DNA from: VXRD01 sp965232265
Lineage (GTDB): Bacteria > Latescibacterota > UBA2968
Length of the DNA stretch: 64,000 nt
Direction of reading: 5' to 3'
Assembly: GCA_965232265.1 (NCBI GenBank)
Contig: CBDDPH010000002.1
Span: forward strand, 3,534,001 to 3,598,000
The notes under the pieces are model-generated. The model worked only from the letters and a program-made list of their open reading frames with translations, made no database searches and was not told the DNA's origin. Made by a program: the position numbers and the translations under genes. Shown piece after piece: positions 43,039-52,569 of the stretch; position 1 is the first letter of the stretch, and the number at the start of each line of letters is the position of its first letter.

Positions 43039-44277
43039 TTACACAGGCCCCATCGCCCTGTACGACGCCAACGCGCCATTCACATCCCACGCATCGGCAA
43101 AAAAAGACAACACGCGCAACAGCACAGCATCCACCACGGCATCGGGACACGAGGCACCACATGTCAGTGCAACATCCACAGGTCTTTTATCTGGCAACCA
43201 ATCCTCGGCAATCTCCACCCCATGCGACTCGAGGCAATAGTGCCGAATTTCGCGTTCTGAAATCAATTCCCCGGCATCCTTCACAAAAAACGTCGGCATA
43301 GCTTCCTCGCACAATTCCACAATATGCGACGTATTCGAAGAATTGTAGCCCCCCACCACCAGCGCGAGATCTGCTCCTCGCTCAATAAGTGCGTATGTCG
43401 CATTCTGATTTTCATTGGTGGCATAACAAAGCGTATCTGACGTATCCGCAAAATGATCGTCGATATTCTCCGCCCCATACCGATCTATGAGCGCCTGCCG
43501 AATAATCCTGGCGATTTTATGCGTTTCAGTAGCCAACATCGTCGTCTGATTCACGACCCCAATGCGCGACAAATGGATGTCGGGATCGAATCCCTGTGAA
43601 CACTTGTGTCTAAAATACCGCTCAAAAGCACGGAGATCGCGTTTGCCCCGAATAATATCTGATAGAATGCGCGCCTCTTTCAAATTCAGTACAGCTATGA
43701 CCTCAGCATTTTGAACCGCGTGCGAAAAAGTCGCCCGCGTCTCTTCGTGTATGGTCTTTCCGTGAATGACGACAGTATAATCTCCATCGCCCAATTGGGC
43801 ACTGCGCTTCCACACCTTTTCGACAAATGGACATGTGGTATTGTACTGATAGGGGTCAATTCCCCGCCGGGCCAATTCCTCTTGCGTTTCCACAGTTGTA
43901 CCAAAAGCAGGCACCACCACGATATCTTTGGGTACGAGCGCGTCCCACGGAATGAGCTGTTCGCCAGATGGCGTAAACATAAACTGCACGCCGCGATCCT
44001 GCAAATCTGCGTTCACATTGGGATTGTGAATCATCTCACTAAGAAAAAACACACGCCGCCCCGAATGGGCATCCAGGGTCTTATACGCAATTTCAATGGC
44101 ATTCTCCACGCCAAAGCAAAACCCAAAATGCCGCGCCAAAAAAAACCTCACCGGACCAAAATTCAGCACCGAGGGCTGCAAATCGCGCTTTTTGGGATCC
44201 GATAATTGTCGCGCTCTTTTAACCTGCGAAATAATCGGACTTTTGTAAAATTCTGGAATCTCAAATTTTCGCGCCAT
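43039..44277 (-). CDS. ispH: 4-hydroxy-3-methylbut-2-enyl diphosphate reductase
   Basis: A 412-residue IspH/LytB. The three Fe-S cysteines lie in FGFCFGVENA, NTTCPFVEKVW and TCGASCPD. It makes IPP and DMAPP in the MEP pathway. It is about 100 residues longer than E. coli IspH, with an N-terminal extension (about 50 residues) and a middle insert (FERYFRHKCSQGFDP region), as in the plant/cyanobacterial-like long class. It follows the Gfo/Idh gene with a 6-base gap. Confidence 0.94.
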   Translation of the reverse strand: MARKFEIPEFYKSPIISQVKRARQLSDPKKRDLQPSVLNFGPVRFFLARHFGFCFGVENAIEIAYKTLDAHSGRRVFFLSEMIHNPNVNADLQDRGVQFMFTPSGEQLIPWDALVPKDIVVVPAFGTTVETQEELARRGIDPYQYNTTCPFVEKVWKRSAQLGDGDYTVVIHGKTIHEETRATFSHAVQNAEVIAVLNLKEARILSDIIRGKRDLRAFERYFRHKCSQGFDPDIHLSRIGVVNQTTMLATETHKIARIIRQALIDRYGAENIDDHFADTSDTLCYATNENQNATYALIERGADLALVVGGYNSSNTSHIVELCEEAMPTFFVKDAGELISEREIRHYCLESHGVEIAEDWLPDKRPVDVALTCGASCPDAVVDAVLLRVLSFFADAWDVNGALASYRAMGPV

Positions 44278-44283
44278 GACATC

Positions 44284-45297
44284 TCATTCCTCAAACGGGA
44301 GCGCAATGGCTTCGCCCGTTTCAATAGACCGATAAGCAGCCAGCGCAATCTCCACAGCCGCCCGCCCATCCACACCAGACACCGGCGGCTCCTCCCCATT
44401 GAGCACCGCTTCGCAAAACGCGCGAATCTCCTGGCTCACCGGGCTTTCATCTTGCGATAACGCCGACGCGGCAACCGCTGTTTCACCACCATCGTATCGC
44501 TTGTAGCGCAAACCACCTTCACCACCCCAAAACGAGGGAAAGACCACCGAGCCTTCGGCGCAATCCAACCGCCCGCCATAACCGCCAATAGCACTTGCCT
44601 GACTCGAATGCAAGACACCTACCCCACCGTTTTTGAATCGGATGGAAACGAGTGCCACATCTGGAAAATCCGTCTCCATCTGCACGAACTGCCCACCCGC
44701 CGCAGAAACCGATTCCGCATCGCCCATTACAAAACGCATAAAATCGATTTCGTGTGCATTCACTTCCATCAGCGTACCGCCACTTTTGGCTCTTGACTCC
44801 CGCCAGGTTGCAGACCACACGCCGCCCCAGCCACCGCCCAGGCGATGCACCATCAAACACAAAGGCGTTCCCAAATCGCCCCCGCGAGCCAAATCGCGCA
44901 CCTTGCGATGCACCGGGTGAAAGCGACACACCAACCCAATACCCAACTTAACCCCACCTTGCTCACACGCGGCGATCATCGCATCGCACCCCGCCAGCGT
45001 CGGCGACATGGGCTTTTCGCAAAACACATGCACGCCCGCATGGGCTGCTGCTATCGCGGGATCAATATGCAAAAACGGCGGCGTGGCAATCAGGACAGCC
45101 TGCACATCCTCTCGCGCCAGCATGGTGTGATAATCCGCCTCGTAATCGCAGTCCATTTTCTCAGATAATGCCCGACCTTTTTCTCTATCCACATCGCTGA
45201 CACAAATCACTTCCGCGCAGTCCAAATCCCGCGCACCGTTGGCCAGACTCGCGCCCATATTGCCGCATCCAATTACACCCAATCCGAGTTTTGTCAT
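44284..45297 (-). CDS. Gfo/Idh/MocA family oxidoreductase
   Basis: About 337 residues from ATG 45297 (MTKLGLGVIGCGNMG), with the NAD(P) Rossmann motif GCGNMG. The EKPMSPT catalytic lysine motif (CEKPMSP) and a C-terminal dimerisation sheet including VMVHRLGGGWGG follow. It probably oxidises a sugar or inositol-like polyol. It is divergent from the barrel protein and Ldh2 gene, suggesting one catabolic unit, with ispH downstream by read-through. Confidence 0.9.
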   Translation of the reverse strand: MTKLGLGVIGCGNMGASLANGARDLDCAEVICVSDVDREKGRALSEKMDCDYEADYHTMLAREDVQAVLIATPPFLHIDPAIAAAHAGVHVFCEKPMSPTLAGCDAMIAACEQGGVKLGIGLVCRFHPVHRKVRDLARGGDLGTPLCLMVHRLGGGWGGVWSATWRESRAKSGGTLMEVNAHEIDFMRFVMGDAESVSAAGGQFVQMETDFPDVALVSIRFKNGGVGVLHSSQASAIGGYGGRLDCAEGSVVFPSFWGGEGGLRYKRYDGGETAVAASALSQDESPVSQEIRAFCEAVLNGEEPPVSGVDGRAAVEIALAAYRSIETGEAIALPFEE

Positions 45298-45441
45298 CCA
45301 TGCCTCCAAATAATATTGAATACAAAACAGGTTATACCATATTTTAGAAAAAAAGTCAATCCCCTTTCAACCCGTTTCAAAAATCGCTTTGAAATCATCC
45401 AAAATGAAAATACCATGTCTCACAGAGAAAGGAGCATCCCA

Positions 45442-46593
45442 ATGCCTGCGCTCAACGCCACCATGTGGACATATCCATGGGATTTGCGCGACGAAGGTTA
45501 CGACGCTGTCCTGCACAAACTCCGCGAAGAAATTAAGCTCGACGCCATCAATCTCGCATCGGCTTATCACACCTTTGACATGCTGCGCCCCCATTTGCCC
45601 GCCAATAACACACTCGAAGTCTCACAATCAGCGATTTATTTTCAGCCACAGGAATCGCTCTACGGCGCGATCAAACCACAGGTTAGCCCTTTGATGCAAA
45701 ACGAAAACTGGTGGGGCGAAGCTGCAAAAGCCGCAGCATCCGCTGGTATCAATCTCAATTCGTGGACCGTCTATTTTCACAACTCCCATCAGGCGCAAGC
45801 CCATCCCGAATGTGCCGAAGTCCGCTGCACAGGTGACATCAGCACCTCGGCCCTCTGCCCGGCAAATCCAGACGTGCGCGCCTTTGCCATCGCGCTCTCG
45901 CGCGATCTCGTTCTCAACTACGGCATCTCCCTCCTCGAATGCGAATCCCTCGCCTACTGCGGCTGGGGCCATCTACACTACCACGCCAAACACGGTATTG
46001 ACCTGGGCACTGGCGGACGCTACCTCTTCTCGCTCTGTTTCTGCGAGAGTTGCAAAAAACGCGCAACGGAAGCCAATATCGACATTGCCCAGCTACAAAG
46101 CGCTGTCACCGCGAAAATCCGCACGGCCTTTGAAACCGGTCAACCCATTCGAGAAACGATCACAGAACTCAAACGCACAATACCAGACCTCGCAGCTTAT
46201 GACGCCATGCGCGAAGAAATTGTCACATCCCTCGTGCGCGAACTCAAAGCGTCCATCGACGTACCGCTCTCCTATATCTTGATGGGCGATTCGCAAATCA
46301 CGGGATCGAATCCCAAAGCCATTGCACAAATTGCTGACAGCGTAGAAATTCTTTCTTATACCGCCGATCCCCAACGCACCCAAACGCGCGTCTCAGAACT
46401 CTTACCCATCCTCCAAAGTCCAGACCAACTCGTCGTCGGACTTCAAGCCTATCCCCCAGCCTCCCCCAATGCAGAAACCCTCTGTGCCAATCTTCAGGCG
46501 GCCCGAGAACAAGGCGTGACCAAATTCGCCTTTTACAACTACGGCATCATGCCGCTCTCCGCGCTCGATTGGGTTCGCCAAGCGATCCAATAG
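45442..46593 (+). CDS. Putative TIM-barrel glycoside hydrolase-like protein
   Basis: 383 residues from ATG 45442 (MPALNATMWTYPWDLRDEG), preceded by AAGGAG 8 bases upstream; the frame extends to 45316 without SD support. Strand-like pieces and acidic residues (DAINLASAYHT, LLECESLAYCGWGHLHY) suggest a barrel with E/D catalysis. A cysteine-rich patch (LFSLCFCESCKKRA) may bind zinc. I cannot name the family. It lies in a divergent group with Gfo/Idh and Ldh2 genes. Confidence 0.6.
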   Translation: MPALNATMWTYPWDLRDEGYDAVLHKLREEIKLDAINLASAYHTFDMLRPHLPANNTLEVSQSAIYFQPQESLYGAIKPQVSPLMQNENWWGEAAKAAASAGINLNSWTVYFHNSHQAQAHPECAEVRCTGDISTSALCPANPDVRAFAIALSRDLVLNYGISLLECESLAYCGWGHLHYHAKHGIDLGTGGRYLFSLCFCESCKKRATEANIDIAQLQSAVTAKIRTAFETGQPIRETITELKRTIPDLAAYDAMREEIVTSLVRELKASIDVPLSYILMGDSQITGSNPKAIAQIADSVEILSYTADPQRTQTRVSELLPILQSPDQLVVGLQAYPPASPNAETLCANLQAAREQGVTKFAFYNYGIMPLSALDWVRQAIQ

Positions 46594-46641
46594 GCGGATT
46601 CCGGCACACGCGCTCATCCTTTTCGAAAGGACATATACGAT

Positions 46642-47688
46642 ATGCCCATTATTGACGCAACGCACCTCCGAACCCTGCAACGCGAACTCTACAGCGCTGC
46701 GGGATTTCCCGAAGATCAGGCTCACATCGTCGCCGACCACCTCGTGGATGCCAACCTCTACGGGCACGATTCGCACGGTGTTATTCGCACGCCGGGCTAT
46801 ATTCGCGCCATCATAAGCGGCAACATCAAACCCGTGCGCGAACTCAAAATCATTCGAGAAACCCCCGTCTCAGCCGTCATTGACGCCGAGCGCACCATCG
46901 GCATTGTCGTCGCCCACAAAGCCATGCAAATGGCTACCGACCGCGCCCTCGAACACACCATTGGCGCCGTAGCCGTTCACCGCTCCAGTCACATCGGTCG
47001 CCTGGGCGATTATCCGCCCAAAGCGGCTGAACGCAACTGCATTGGCTTGCTCATGCTCAACGGCGGCGGACGCTTCACCGCGCCCTTTGGCGGCACGAGT
47101 CGGCGTCTGCCCCCCAACCCCATAGCCTTCAGCGCGCCCACCCCCAACGGGCCTCCCCTCATGCTCGACATAACCACCAGTATGTCTGCCGGCGGCAAAG
47201 TCGATGTGTATCGCGCACGCGGGCAACAAACACCCGATGGCTGGCTCATAGACTCAGACGGCAATCCCGTGAATGACCCCAATCGCTTCAAAGGTAACGA
47301 CGTGGCAATGCTGCCCTTAGGCGGGCCTCAGGGTCACAAGGGATATGGCCTGGGCATGATGATCGACGCCATCGCGGGCGGCCTCTCATGGGCGGGATGC
47401 AGTTCGGAACAACCCACGCGAGGCGGCAGTGGCTATATCGCCATCGCCATCAAAATCGACAGCTTTATCGACCTCTCCGACTATCTCAACGAAATTGGCC
47501 GTCTCTGCGACTGGATCAAGTCCTCCCGCACCCAGCCCGGTGTCGATAAAATTTATCTCCCAGGCGAAATCGAACACGACACGCGCGCCCAACGCGAAGC
47601 CGAAGGTGTCTTTATCGAAGACGAGACCTGGGATAACACAGTCGAAACAGCAAATGAACTCAGTGTGTCAATACCCGAAGTGCGATGA
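46642..47688 (+). CDS. Ldh2-family malate/L-lactate dehydrogenase-type oxidoreductase
   Basis: A 348-residue protein. The N-terminal DHLVDANLYGHDSHGVIRTP and VHRSSHIGRLGDYP blocks define the Ldh_2 (YbiC/sulfolactate dehydrogenase-like) family, NAD(P)-dependent and unrelated to classical LDH. GPQGHKGYGLGMMIDAIAGG is the C-terminal signature. The substrate is a 2-hydroxy acid, otherwise unknown. GAAAGGAC precedes ATG. Confidence 0.92.
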   Translation: MPIIDATHLRTLQRELYSAAGFPEDQAHIVADHLVDANLYGHDSHGVIRTPGYIRAIISGNIKPVRELKIIRETPVSAVIDAERTIGIVVAHKAMQMATDRALEHTIGAVAVHRSSHIGRLGDYPPKAAERNCIGLLMLNGGGRFTAPFGGTSRRLPPNPIAFSAPTPNGPPLMLDITTSMSAGGKVDVYRARGQQTPDGWLIDSDGNPVNDPNRFKGNDVAMLPLGGPQGHKGYGLGMMIDAIAGGLSWAGCSSEQPTRGGSGYIAIAIKIDSFIDLSDYLNEIGRLCDWIKSSRTQPGVDKIYLPGEIEHDTRAQREAEGVFIEDETWDNTVETANELSVSIPEVR

Positions 47689-47714
47689 AGAATGACAAAA
47701 TCCCCGCGGGGGTA

Positions 47715-47738
47715 GTGAAGGGCGAACTTCACATTTTT
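47715..47738 (+). terminator. Probable terminator after the Ldh2 gene
   Basis: GTGAAG-ggcgaa-CTTCAC followed by ATTTTTG, 27 bases after the stop. A second small hairpin (TTGCCGT/ACGGCAA) follows at once. Confidence 0.5.
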
Positions 47739-47844
47739 GCCGTCTGAAACGGCAAACTACTTCTCGTATCTTGCAAAAAGGTGACACTTGTCTTTCTTCG
47801 TGTTCCTCCTTGAATTTCACTTCACACTTCTTACCGCTAATTTC

Positions 47845-47873
47845 TTGACAACATATAGTGATTATCGTAAACT
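47845..47873 (+). promoter_or_regulatory. Candidate promoter for the UVR-motif gene
   Basis: TTGACA, 17-base spacer, TAAACT, 52 bases before the ATG at 47925. The -35 is perfect and the -10 matches 4 of 6. Confidence 0.6.
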
Positions 47874-47924
47874 GCATTCGAGCTTATTGTCCTCATACAA
47901 CTTATCAATGGAGGATATGCACCG

Positions 47925-48674
47925 ATGAGTAAAGATATTCAGCCACTTCTGGATGACTGGCCCTGTGAACCCGGGCAATTGTGTGTTCGCAAAATCAAAG
48001 GAAATGATGGTCGCGCCAAAGTTCAACTCCGCATCGAAATGGGCATCTTACAAATGGATGTCACCGGCCGTCCCGACGGTCAACGCCCCGAAGGGTATGA
48101 ATCGCTCTTGCACTATTACAAAGCGCGGGCGCAAAAACGCGGTTCGGAAAACTTTGTGCTCAATTCTGAAAATTGCATGGAACTCCAAATGGAAGCCCTC
48201 CAATATTATCATCGCCGCATTAGCTTTCTCGAAATAGGCGAATATCTCAGCGCCAAAAAAGACGCCGAACGCAACCTCGAACTATTCGACTTTGTCAAAG
48301 AATACGCAGAAGACGAGGAAGATCGCATGGCGTTTGAGCACTATCGCCCCTTTGTCATTGGACACCGCGTCAGGGCGGAAGTTCTGATGTATCTCGAACG
48401 CGAAGCCTACGATATGGCACTGTCAAAAATTGACGAAGGCATTGACGAGCTCCGGTCCTTCTTCAGAGAATTTGACCGTCACGACCTCATAGAAGAAAGC
48501 GAAGAAATCGCCTTCCTCCGCGAATGGGCAGACGAGATTTGCCGCGACCGCCCCAAATCCCTGTCCCAAGACCTGCGCGATCAAATCCGCGAAGCCGTGG
48601 GCCTCGAAGACTTCGAACGCGCCGCAGAACTACGCGATCAACTTCTCTCCCTGAAGGAAAAGACCGAAATTTGA
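47925..48674 (+). CDS. UVR-motif protein
   Basis: A 249-residue acidic, helical protein. The C-terminus has the UvrB/UvrC interaction motif (LRDQIREAVGLEDFERAAEL, then RDQLLSL), as in UvrB, UvrC and McsA. The rest is a helical domain with repeated LE/ER patterns and no known enzyme motif. It is soluble, and its function is unknown. GGAGGATATG sits before ATG. Confidence 0.82.
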   Translation: MSKDIQPLLDDWPCEPGQLCVRKIKGNDGRAKVQLRIEMGILQMDVTGRPDGQRPEGYESLLHYYKARAQKRGSENFVLNSENCMELQMEALQYYHRRISFLEIGEYLSAKKDAERNLELFDFVKEYAEDEEDRMAFEHYRPFVIGHRVRAEVLMYLEREAYDMALSKIDEGIDELRSFFREFDRHDLIEESEEIAFLREWADEICRDRPKSLSQDLRDQIREAVGLEDFERAAELRDQLLSLKEKTEI

Positions 48675-48764
48675 TCTATGAACCCGTTGCGAGAGATAGG
48701 AATCACACAAAAAGCCTACGTCCTCTGGATATGGGCTTTTCGTTTCTACAAGGAGGACAGAATA

Positions 48765-49573
48765 ATGGATTTGATTAGATTAATGAACGACTTAAATGAT
48801 GACACTACGTATCGTTTTCATTTAGCGAAAACAGAGGAAGAGGGTGGTCGTCCACTTGATGCGCTAGCAAAATCCTCAGATGATTGGCTCGGGTGGCAGG
48901 TCTATAGAGGAAAAAAAAGGAACGATTTGTAACTGATTTTGTAGTAAGTTTTGCACAAATAGAAGGAAACAAATTTCTATTTGGCGGGATTTTCAAGATT
49001 ATATGTAGAACGGGTAAACACTATGATGTCGAATACACGGAAGAATACAGAGATATGATTGGTAGATTGATTATCGAATATCAGGGGAATAACCAAGTGA
49101 GTACTGTATTCAAACCAAGTCATATTTATTCAAATACCAGAATATCTGGCATCTATGAGCATAGGTTCAAAGGGGAACCATTTAGGTCATACGATGAAAT
49201 TAATCATGATTTTAGTGCAATGGAGATTATCGTAAAAAATGAATTGCGCGATTGGAAAGTAGCATTGAGCAGTGTGTCTGGAATCTACCTGTATTCTGAT
49301 AAAAAAACAGGCAAGCACTATGTTGGTTCAGCGCATGGTAAAGATGGTATATGGGGCAGATGGAATAGCTATATCTACGGTTTCCATGGGAACAATGTTG
49401 AATTAGTGGAACTATTTGAAGAGAAAACAGAAACATATTTTAGAGAGAATTTCAAATTTGCGATTTTGGAGGTCATGTCTTCCGCGAGAACTCAAGACGA
49501 AGTCAAAGATAAAGAGAAACTTTGGAAGTGCAAACTCTTATCAGGTGAATTTGGCTATAATGCGAATTTTTAG
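48765..49573 (+). pseudogene. GIY-YIG nuclease gene with -1 frameshift
   Basis: The first frame (ATG 48765, MDLIRLMNDLNDDTTYRFHL) stops at 48932. The next frame (-1) continues without break to 49573 and contains SGIYLYSDKKTGKHYVGSA...WGRW, the GIY-YIG catalytic domain. The switch point is GGAAAAAAAAGG at about 48908, where A-AAA-AAA is in the phase needed for -1 slippage. The joined product would be about 269 residues. It is either programmed frameshifting, a true pseudogene or an assembly error in the A8 run. AT-rich compared with neighbours. Confidence 0.75.
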
Positions 49574-49696
49574 CCACCTGGAATTGTCGTCATTTGGCCA
49601 ATGCAAACAAATTTGGCCACATTCGCCGCATGAATACTTTGCTGGGGCTATTTGTGCCAACCTTGGTCACGCCCTTAGAGCTACTTGGAGACAACA

Positions 49697-49870
49697 ATGA
49701 AAAAGAATCAGAATGACCCAGTCATAGACGAAATTCGGAAGATACGTCATCGTATCTCAGCGCGTTTCGACCATGATCCTGCACAACTGGTCGCTTACTA
49801 CATGGAACGCCAGAAAGAGTATCAGGATCGATTGATAGGATCCAAACCAGTGATTGAAAATTTAGGTTGA
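49697..49870 (+). CDS. 57-residue small conserved protein, antitoxin-like
   Basis: Starts MKKNQNDPVIDEIRKIRHRI after GGAG with 6-base spacing; the family pattern D-P-I-V-x-E-I-R-x-I-R...F-x-x-D is one I recall in small proteins next to toxin or HEPN genes. No partner toxin is visible here. It is co-directional with the GIY-YIG gene. Confidence 0.55.
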   Translation: MKKNQNDPVIDEIRKIRHRISARFDHDPAQLVAYYMERQKEYQDRLIGSKPVIENLG

Positions 49871-50031
49871 TCCTTTGATATTCTACACGATTGACTCCTG
49901 TAGATATGCCGCGTAGCAAATTTAGCTGAAATGCGCGTAATCCCCAAGTTCTTCAGGCTTGGGTCGCATGGCGAAGCGCATAGAATTTATGGGGCGGTGC
50001 TTTAGCAAGGGGCATATCGCGAATATGCGAT

Positions 50032-50298
50032 ATGGGTGGTGAATCAACCAGACTATTCCAATCTGATCATGTTCATTTGCTTCTTTCTATTACGCCGTCA
50101 AAGCCAGTGAGTAGTGTTGTAGGCAGGCTCAAAGGCTATACGGCTCATATCCTGCGGTCTGAATATCCAGAACTGAAAAGCCGATTGCCGTCTTTGTGGA
50201 CGCGGAGTAAGTTTGTAGCAACCGCTGGCGAAGTGACGCTTGGAGAACTGAAATTGCCAGTAACCGAAATCACTTCTTTGGGGGCAGACACATGCTGA
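50032..50298 (+). pseudogene. IS200/IS605-like TnpA fragment
   Basis: The frame holds SDHVHLLLSITPSKPVSSVV, then LKGYTA and LWTRSKFVATAGEVT, typical of the Y1 HUH transposase (H-x-H metal motif in DHVHLL). The first third of the protein is missing, and the catalytic Tyr region after GEVT is replaced. Upstream, CCAAG...CTTGG at about 49949-49965 may be a remnant of an end hairpin. The end overlaps the next gene start. Confidence 0.7.
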
Positions 50299-50450
50299 AA
50301 AATTATCTCAAAATAATGCTGAGAAACCTGATAAACCATCGTTTCTACTCAGCTCTGAACATTATCGGATTAGCCATTGGTTTGGCTTGTTGTATCCTGA
50401 TAGGTCTCTATATCGACTATGAATTAGGTTTTGATCAGAACCAAATGTAA
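50292..50450 (+). pseudogene. N-terminal fragment of a MacB/FtsX-type ABC permease
   Basis: 52 residues: MLKNYLKIMLRNLINHRFYS, then a transmembrane helix ALNIIGLAIGLACCILIGLY and YELGFDQ. This is the standard start of MacB-like permeases. The stop comes just before an IS3-like element (50466). The C-terminal end of the same kind of permease is found beyond it at 51305-51379. Confidence 0.75.
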
Positions 50451-50465
50451 TGGTTCAAAGTAAAG

Positions 50466-51303
50466 TGGAATTTTGGGTGTTGTCGTTAAGCTACAAATGG
50501 GCAACTGAGGTTTGACGGCTCTGAGTTGGGCACGCAAGCATTTTGCCTGCGCCAACTTGCGTTTTCGTTCTTTAACAATAAGTGGTGCTCGACCACACAG
50601 TTTATCCACAGGTGCGATATACCCGATGCTGGCGTGGTATCTCTTGTGGTTGTAATGCGCGACAAACTGTGGCAACCACTTCTCGCGCCTCCTCCAAATT
50701 TGTCGGTGTTTTAGGGCGAATACACTCGCGCTTGAGCGACTGGTGCCACCGCTCGATCTTGCCATTGGATTGCGGATAAAACGGCGAGGTACGCACATGG
50801 GTCATTCCACATATGTGCTCGCTGATAACCCTAATAAGGATAAAAACTGACCGATGCAGATACCCGTTTGCTTGTGCCAATGCACCACAAAATCAATCAC
50901 ACCATCGCGCATGGCACGCGATACCTTGCGCCTTCTCAGGTCTCCCCAAGACTTTTTTTTAGAAAAATGTGCTCTTCCATCAGTTCTGACAGCACTTCGT
51001 TCTTTGTTGCCAATTTGGCCTCTAAGACAGCAATCTTTCTCGCTTGCTGTTTCTCATACACACTTTGCTTTGGTGCAAAGGCTGAGGCACCTTGCTCGAA
51101 AAACACCTTCTGCCACTTGTAGAACATCGTCGGGTAAGAATCCCGTGTGCATCGCACAAATCTGATACGGGCACGCCATCTAACAGATGACGACGCAAAA
51201 TCGACACCTTCTCTTCGGGAGAATACTGCTTACGCTTCTTCGACATGGACGCCTCCTTTACCTGAGCCCAATTTATAGCTTATCAATGCAACACAAAAGT
51301 CCA
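50466..51303 (-). mobile_element. Degenerate IS3-like insertion sequence
   Basis: Imperfect inverted ends of about 45 bases (TGGAATTTTGGGTGTTG at 50466; TGGACTTTTGTGTTGCA reading inward from 51303). On the minus strand, OrfA starts at 51246 (MSKKRKQYSPEEKVSILRRH) and is frameshifted into SELMEEHIFLKKSLGE. The middle of the integrase is deleted. The last part survives in two frames (MTHVRTSPFYPQSNGKIERW and FVAHYNHKRYHASIGY). Without an intact transposase it cannot move by itself. Confidence 0.82.
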
Positions 51304-51379
51304 TTTCTATCTGAAGCATAACATCCAGACAATGAAGGCAGCTCGATCAAATCCTGTAGATGCCTTGCGGAATGAATAA
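51304..51379 (+). pseudogene. C-terminal fragment of the same ABC permease
   Basis: Directly after the IS end the frame reads NIQTMKAARSNPVDALRNE and stop. The pattern A-A-R-x-N-P-V-x-A-L-R-x-E is the classical C-terminus of MacB/FtsX permeases. With the 50292-50450 fragment it shows one gene whose middle was lost on insertion of the IS. Confidence 0.7.
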
Positions 51380-51570
51380 AAAAAACATGCTGATCACGGC
51401 CACATCGGCAACCGGCGAGACGTTATGGGCAATCGCCCCAACACCACCCAGAAAAACCCTTTAGCGTGCAAAAATAAAAACAGAACCCACTCCCCATCAT
51501 ATTCTCGAATTTTTCTGATTCTTCGAGTTTTTCACCAAATCGACCAACCTGAAAAATCTCTAAGGAATAC

Positions 51571-52476
51571 ATGAGCAACCCGAAACCAAGACACGACAGG
51601 CCAACTTGGGCAAGTCGAGTTCCAAGAGAAAAAATAGCCCGCCTTTATGCAACTGATGCACAGGGCATAGTAGACGAAGAGCTTATTGAAGACGTGGGGA
51701 TTGGACTCTTCGCTCGTATCGAAAGCATTTTCAAAGCACGAGAAGCCAGTGCTGGACGAGCAAGATGTCCATTATGTGATCGCCAGATAGACCACGACGG
51801 TATGAAGGATACGATTCTGAGATGCGAATCGTGCAACTGGGAACTCACCTGGGGCGAGTATCATAAAGCCAAACAAGGTAAGCATCTTGCTGCCTCTGGT
51901 CTCACGGTCTTTCTCCAAGAGTTCCTCCAGAAATACCAGACTGCGAGATCTCCAAAAGAGAAGATAGTCCTCATAGATACCTTGATTCATAGGTATCATT
52001 GGGAACTTGAGGGAGGACTGACTCGGCTTCGAGCACAGTTAAATAACACGCCGAACAAGATGGACGTTCGTTGGCTCTTCTGTCGTAGAGATGTGCGAAG
52101 TTGGAACACGATTGCTTCCCCGTCAGGTGAGGTCCGATTTACCGACTTCAATTCGGCTCACTTCGCTCCGGCGCTTGAGGATGTAGTGATGGTCCGGATG
52201 CAATGGCTGATGGGGACCATAGGTCGACAGCTTACAGATGAGGAAATGCAGCGGTTCGTGGAGGGGTACTTTTCAGTCCGGCCTCCCTCAGATGATGAAC
52301 GTACCGCACTCCCCTTCATCTTCGCTGCCTACTATGCCAAGCGCCTCTGCCAGCTCCACCGGAAATGGGGTCCGAAGTCGTCTAATCGGAGAACCTGGGG
52401 ATTGGAAGACCGAATACTCGCTCTCCCTGATGCGGCGATTCGTATGGGCGAGGCTGCAATCGAAGGCATAGATTGA
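51571..52476 (+). CDS. Zinc-finger-containing hypothetical protein
   Basis: A 301-residue protein. Residues about 66-89 have CPLCDRQIDHDGMK...LRCESCNW, a CxxC...CxxC zinc ribbon. The remaining 200 residues are soluble and helix-rich with many W, R and Y, without a motif I recognise. GGAATACATG gives a moderate SD. It sits in a region of mobile-element debris and could be acquired. Function unknown. Confidence 0.7.
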   Translation: MSNPKPRHDRPTWASRVPREKIARLYATDAQGIVDEELIEDVGIGLFARIESIFKAREASAGRARCPLCDRQIDHDGMKDTILRCESCNWELTWGEYHKAKQGKHLAASGLTVFLQEFLQKYQTARSPKEKIVLIDTLIHRYHWELEGGLTRLRAQLNNTPNKMDVRWLFCRRDVRSWNTIASPSGEVRFTDFNSAHFAPALEDVVMVRMQWLMGTIGRQLTDEEMQRFVEGYFSVRPPSDDERTALPFIFAAYYAKRLCQLHRKWGPKSSNRRTWGLEDRILALPDAAIRMGEAAIEGID

Positions 52477-52569
52477 AAGGCGAGAATCAGCCAACCCGAT
52501 GCTCGGTGTCCCCCAACCGCTTCGTGGTTCGGGAGTACTGAAACGTTATGTGACATAGGAATAGGCGAG

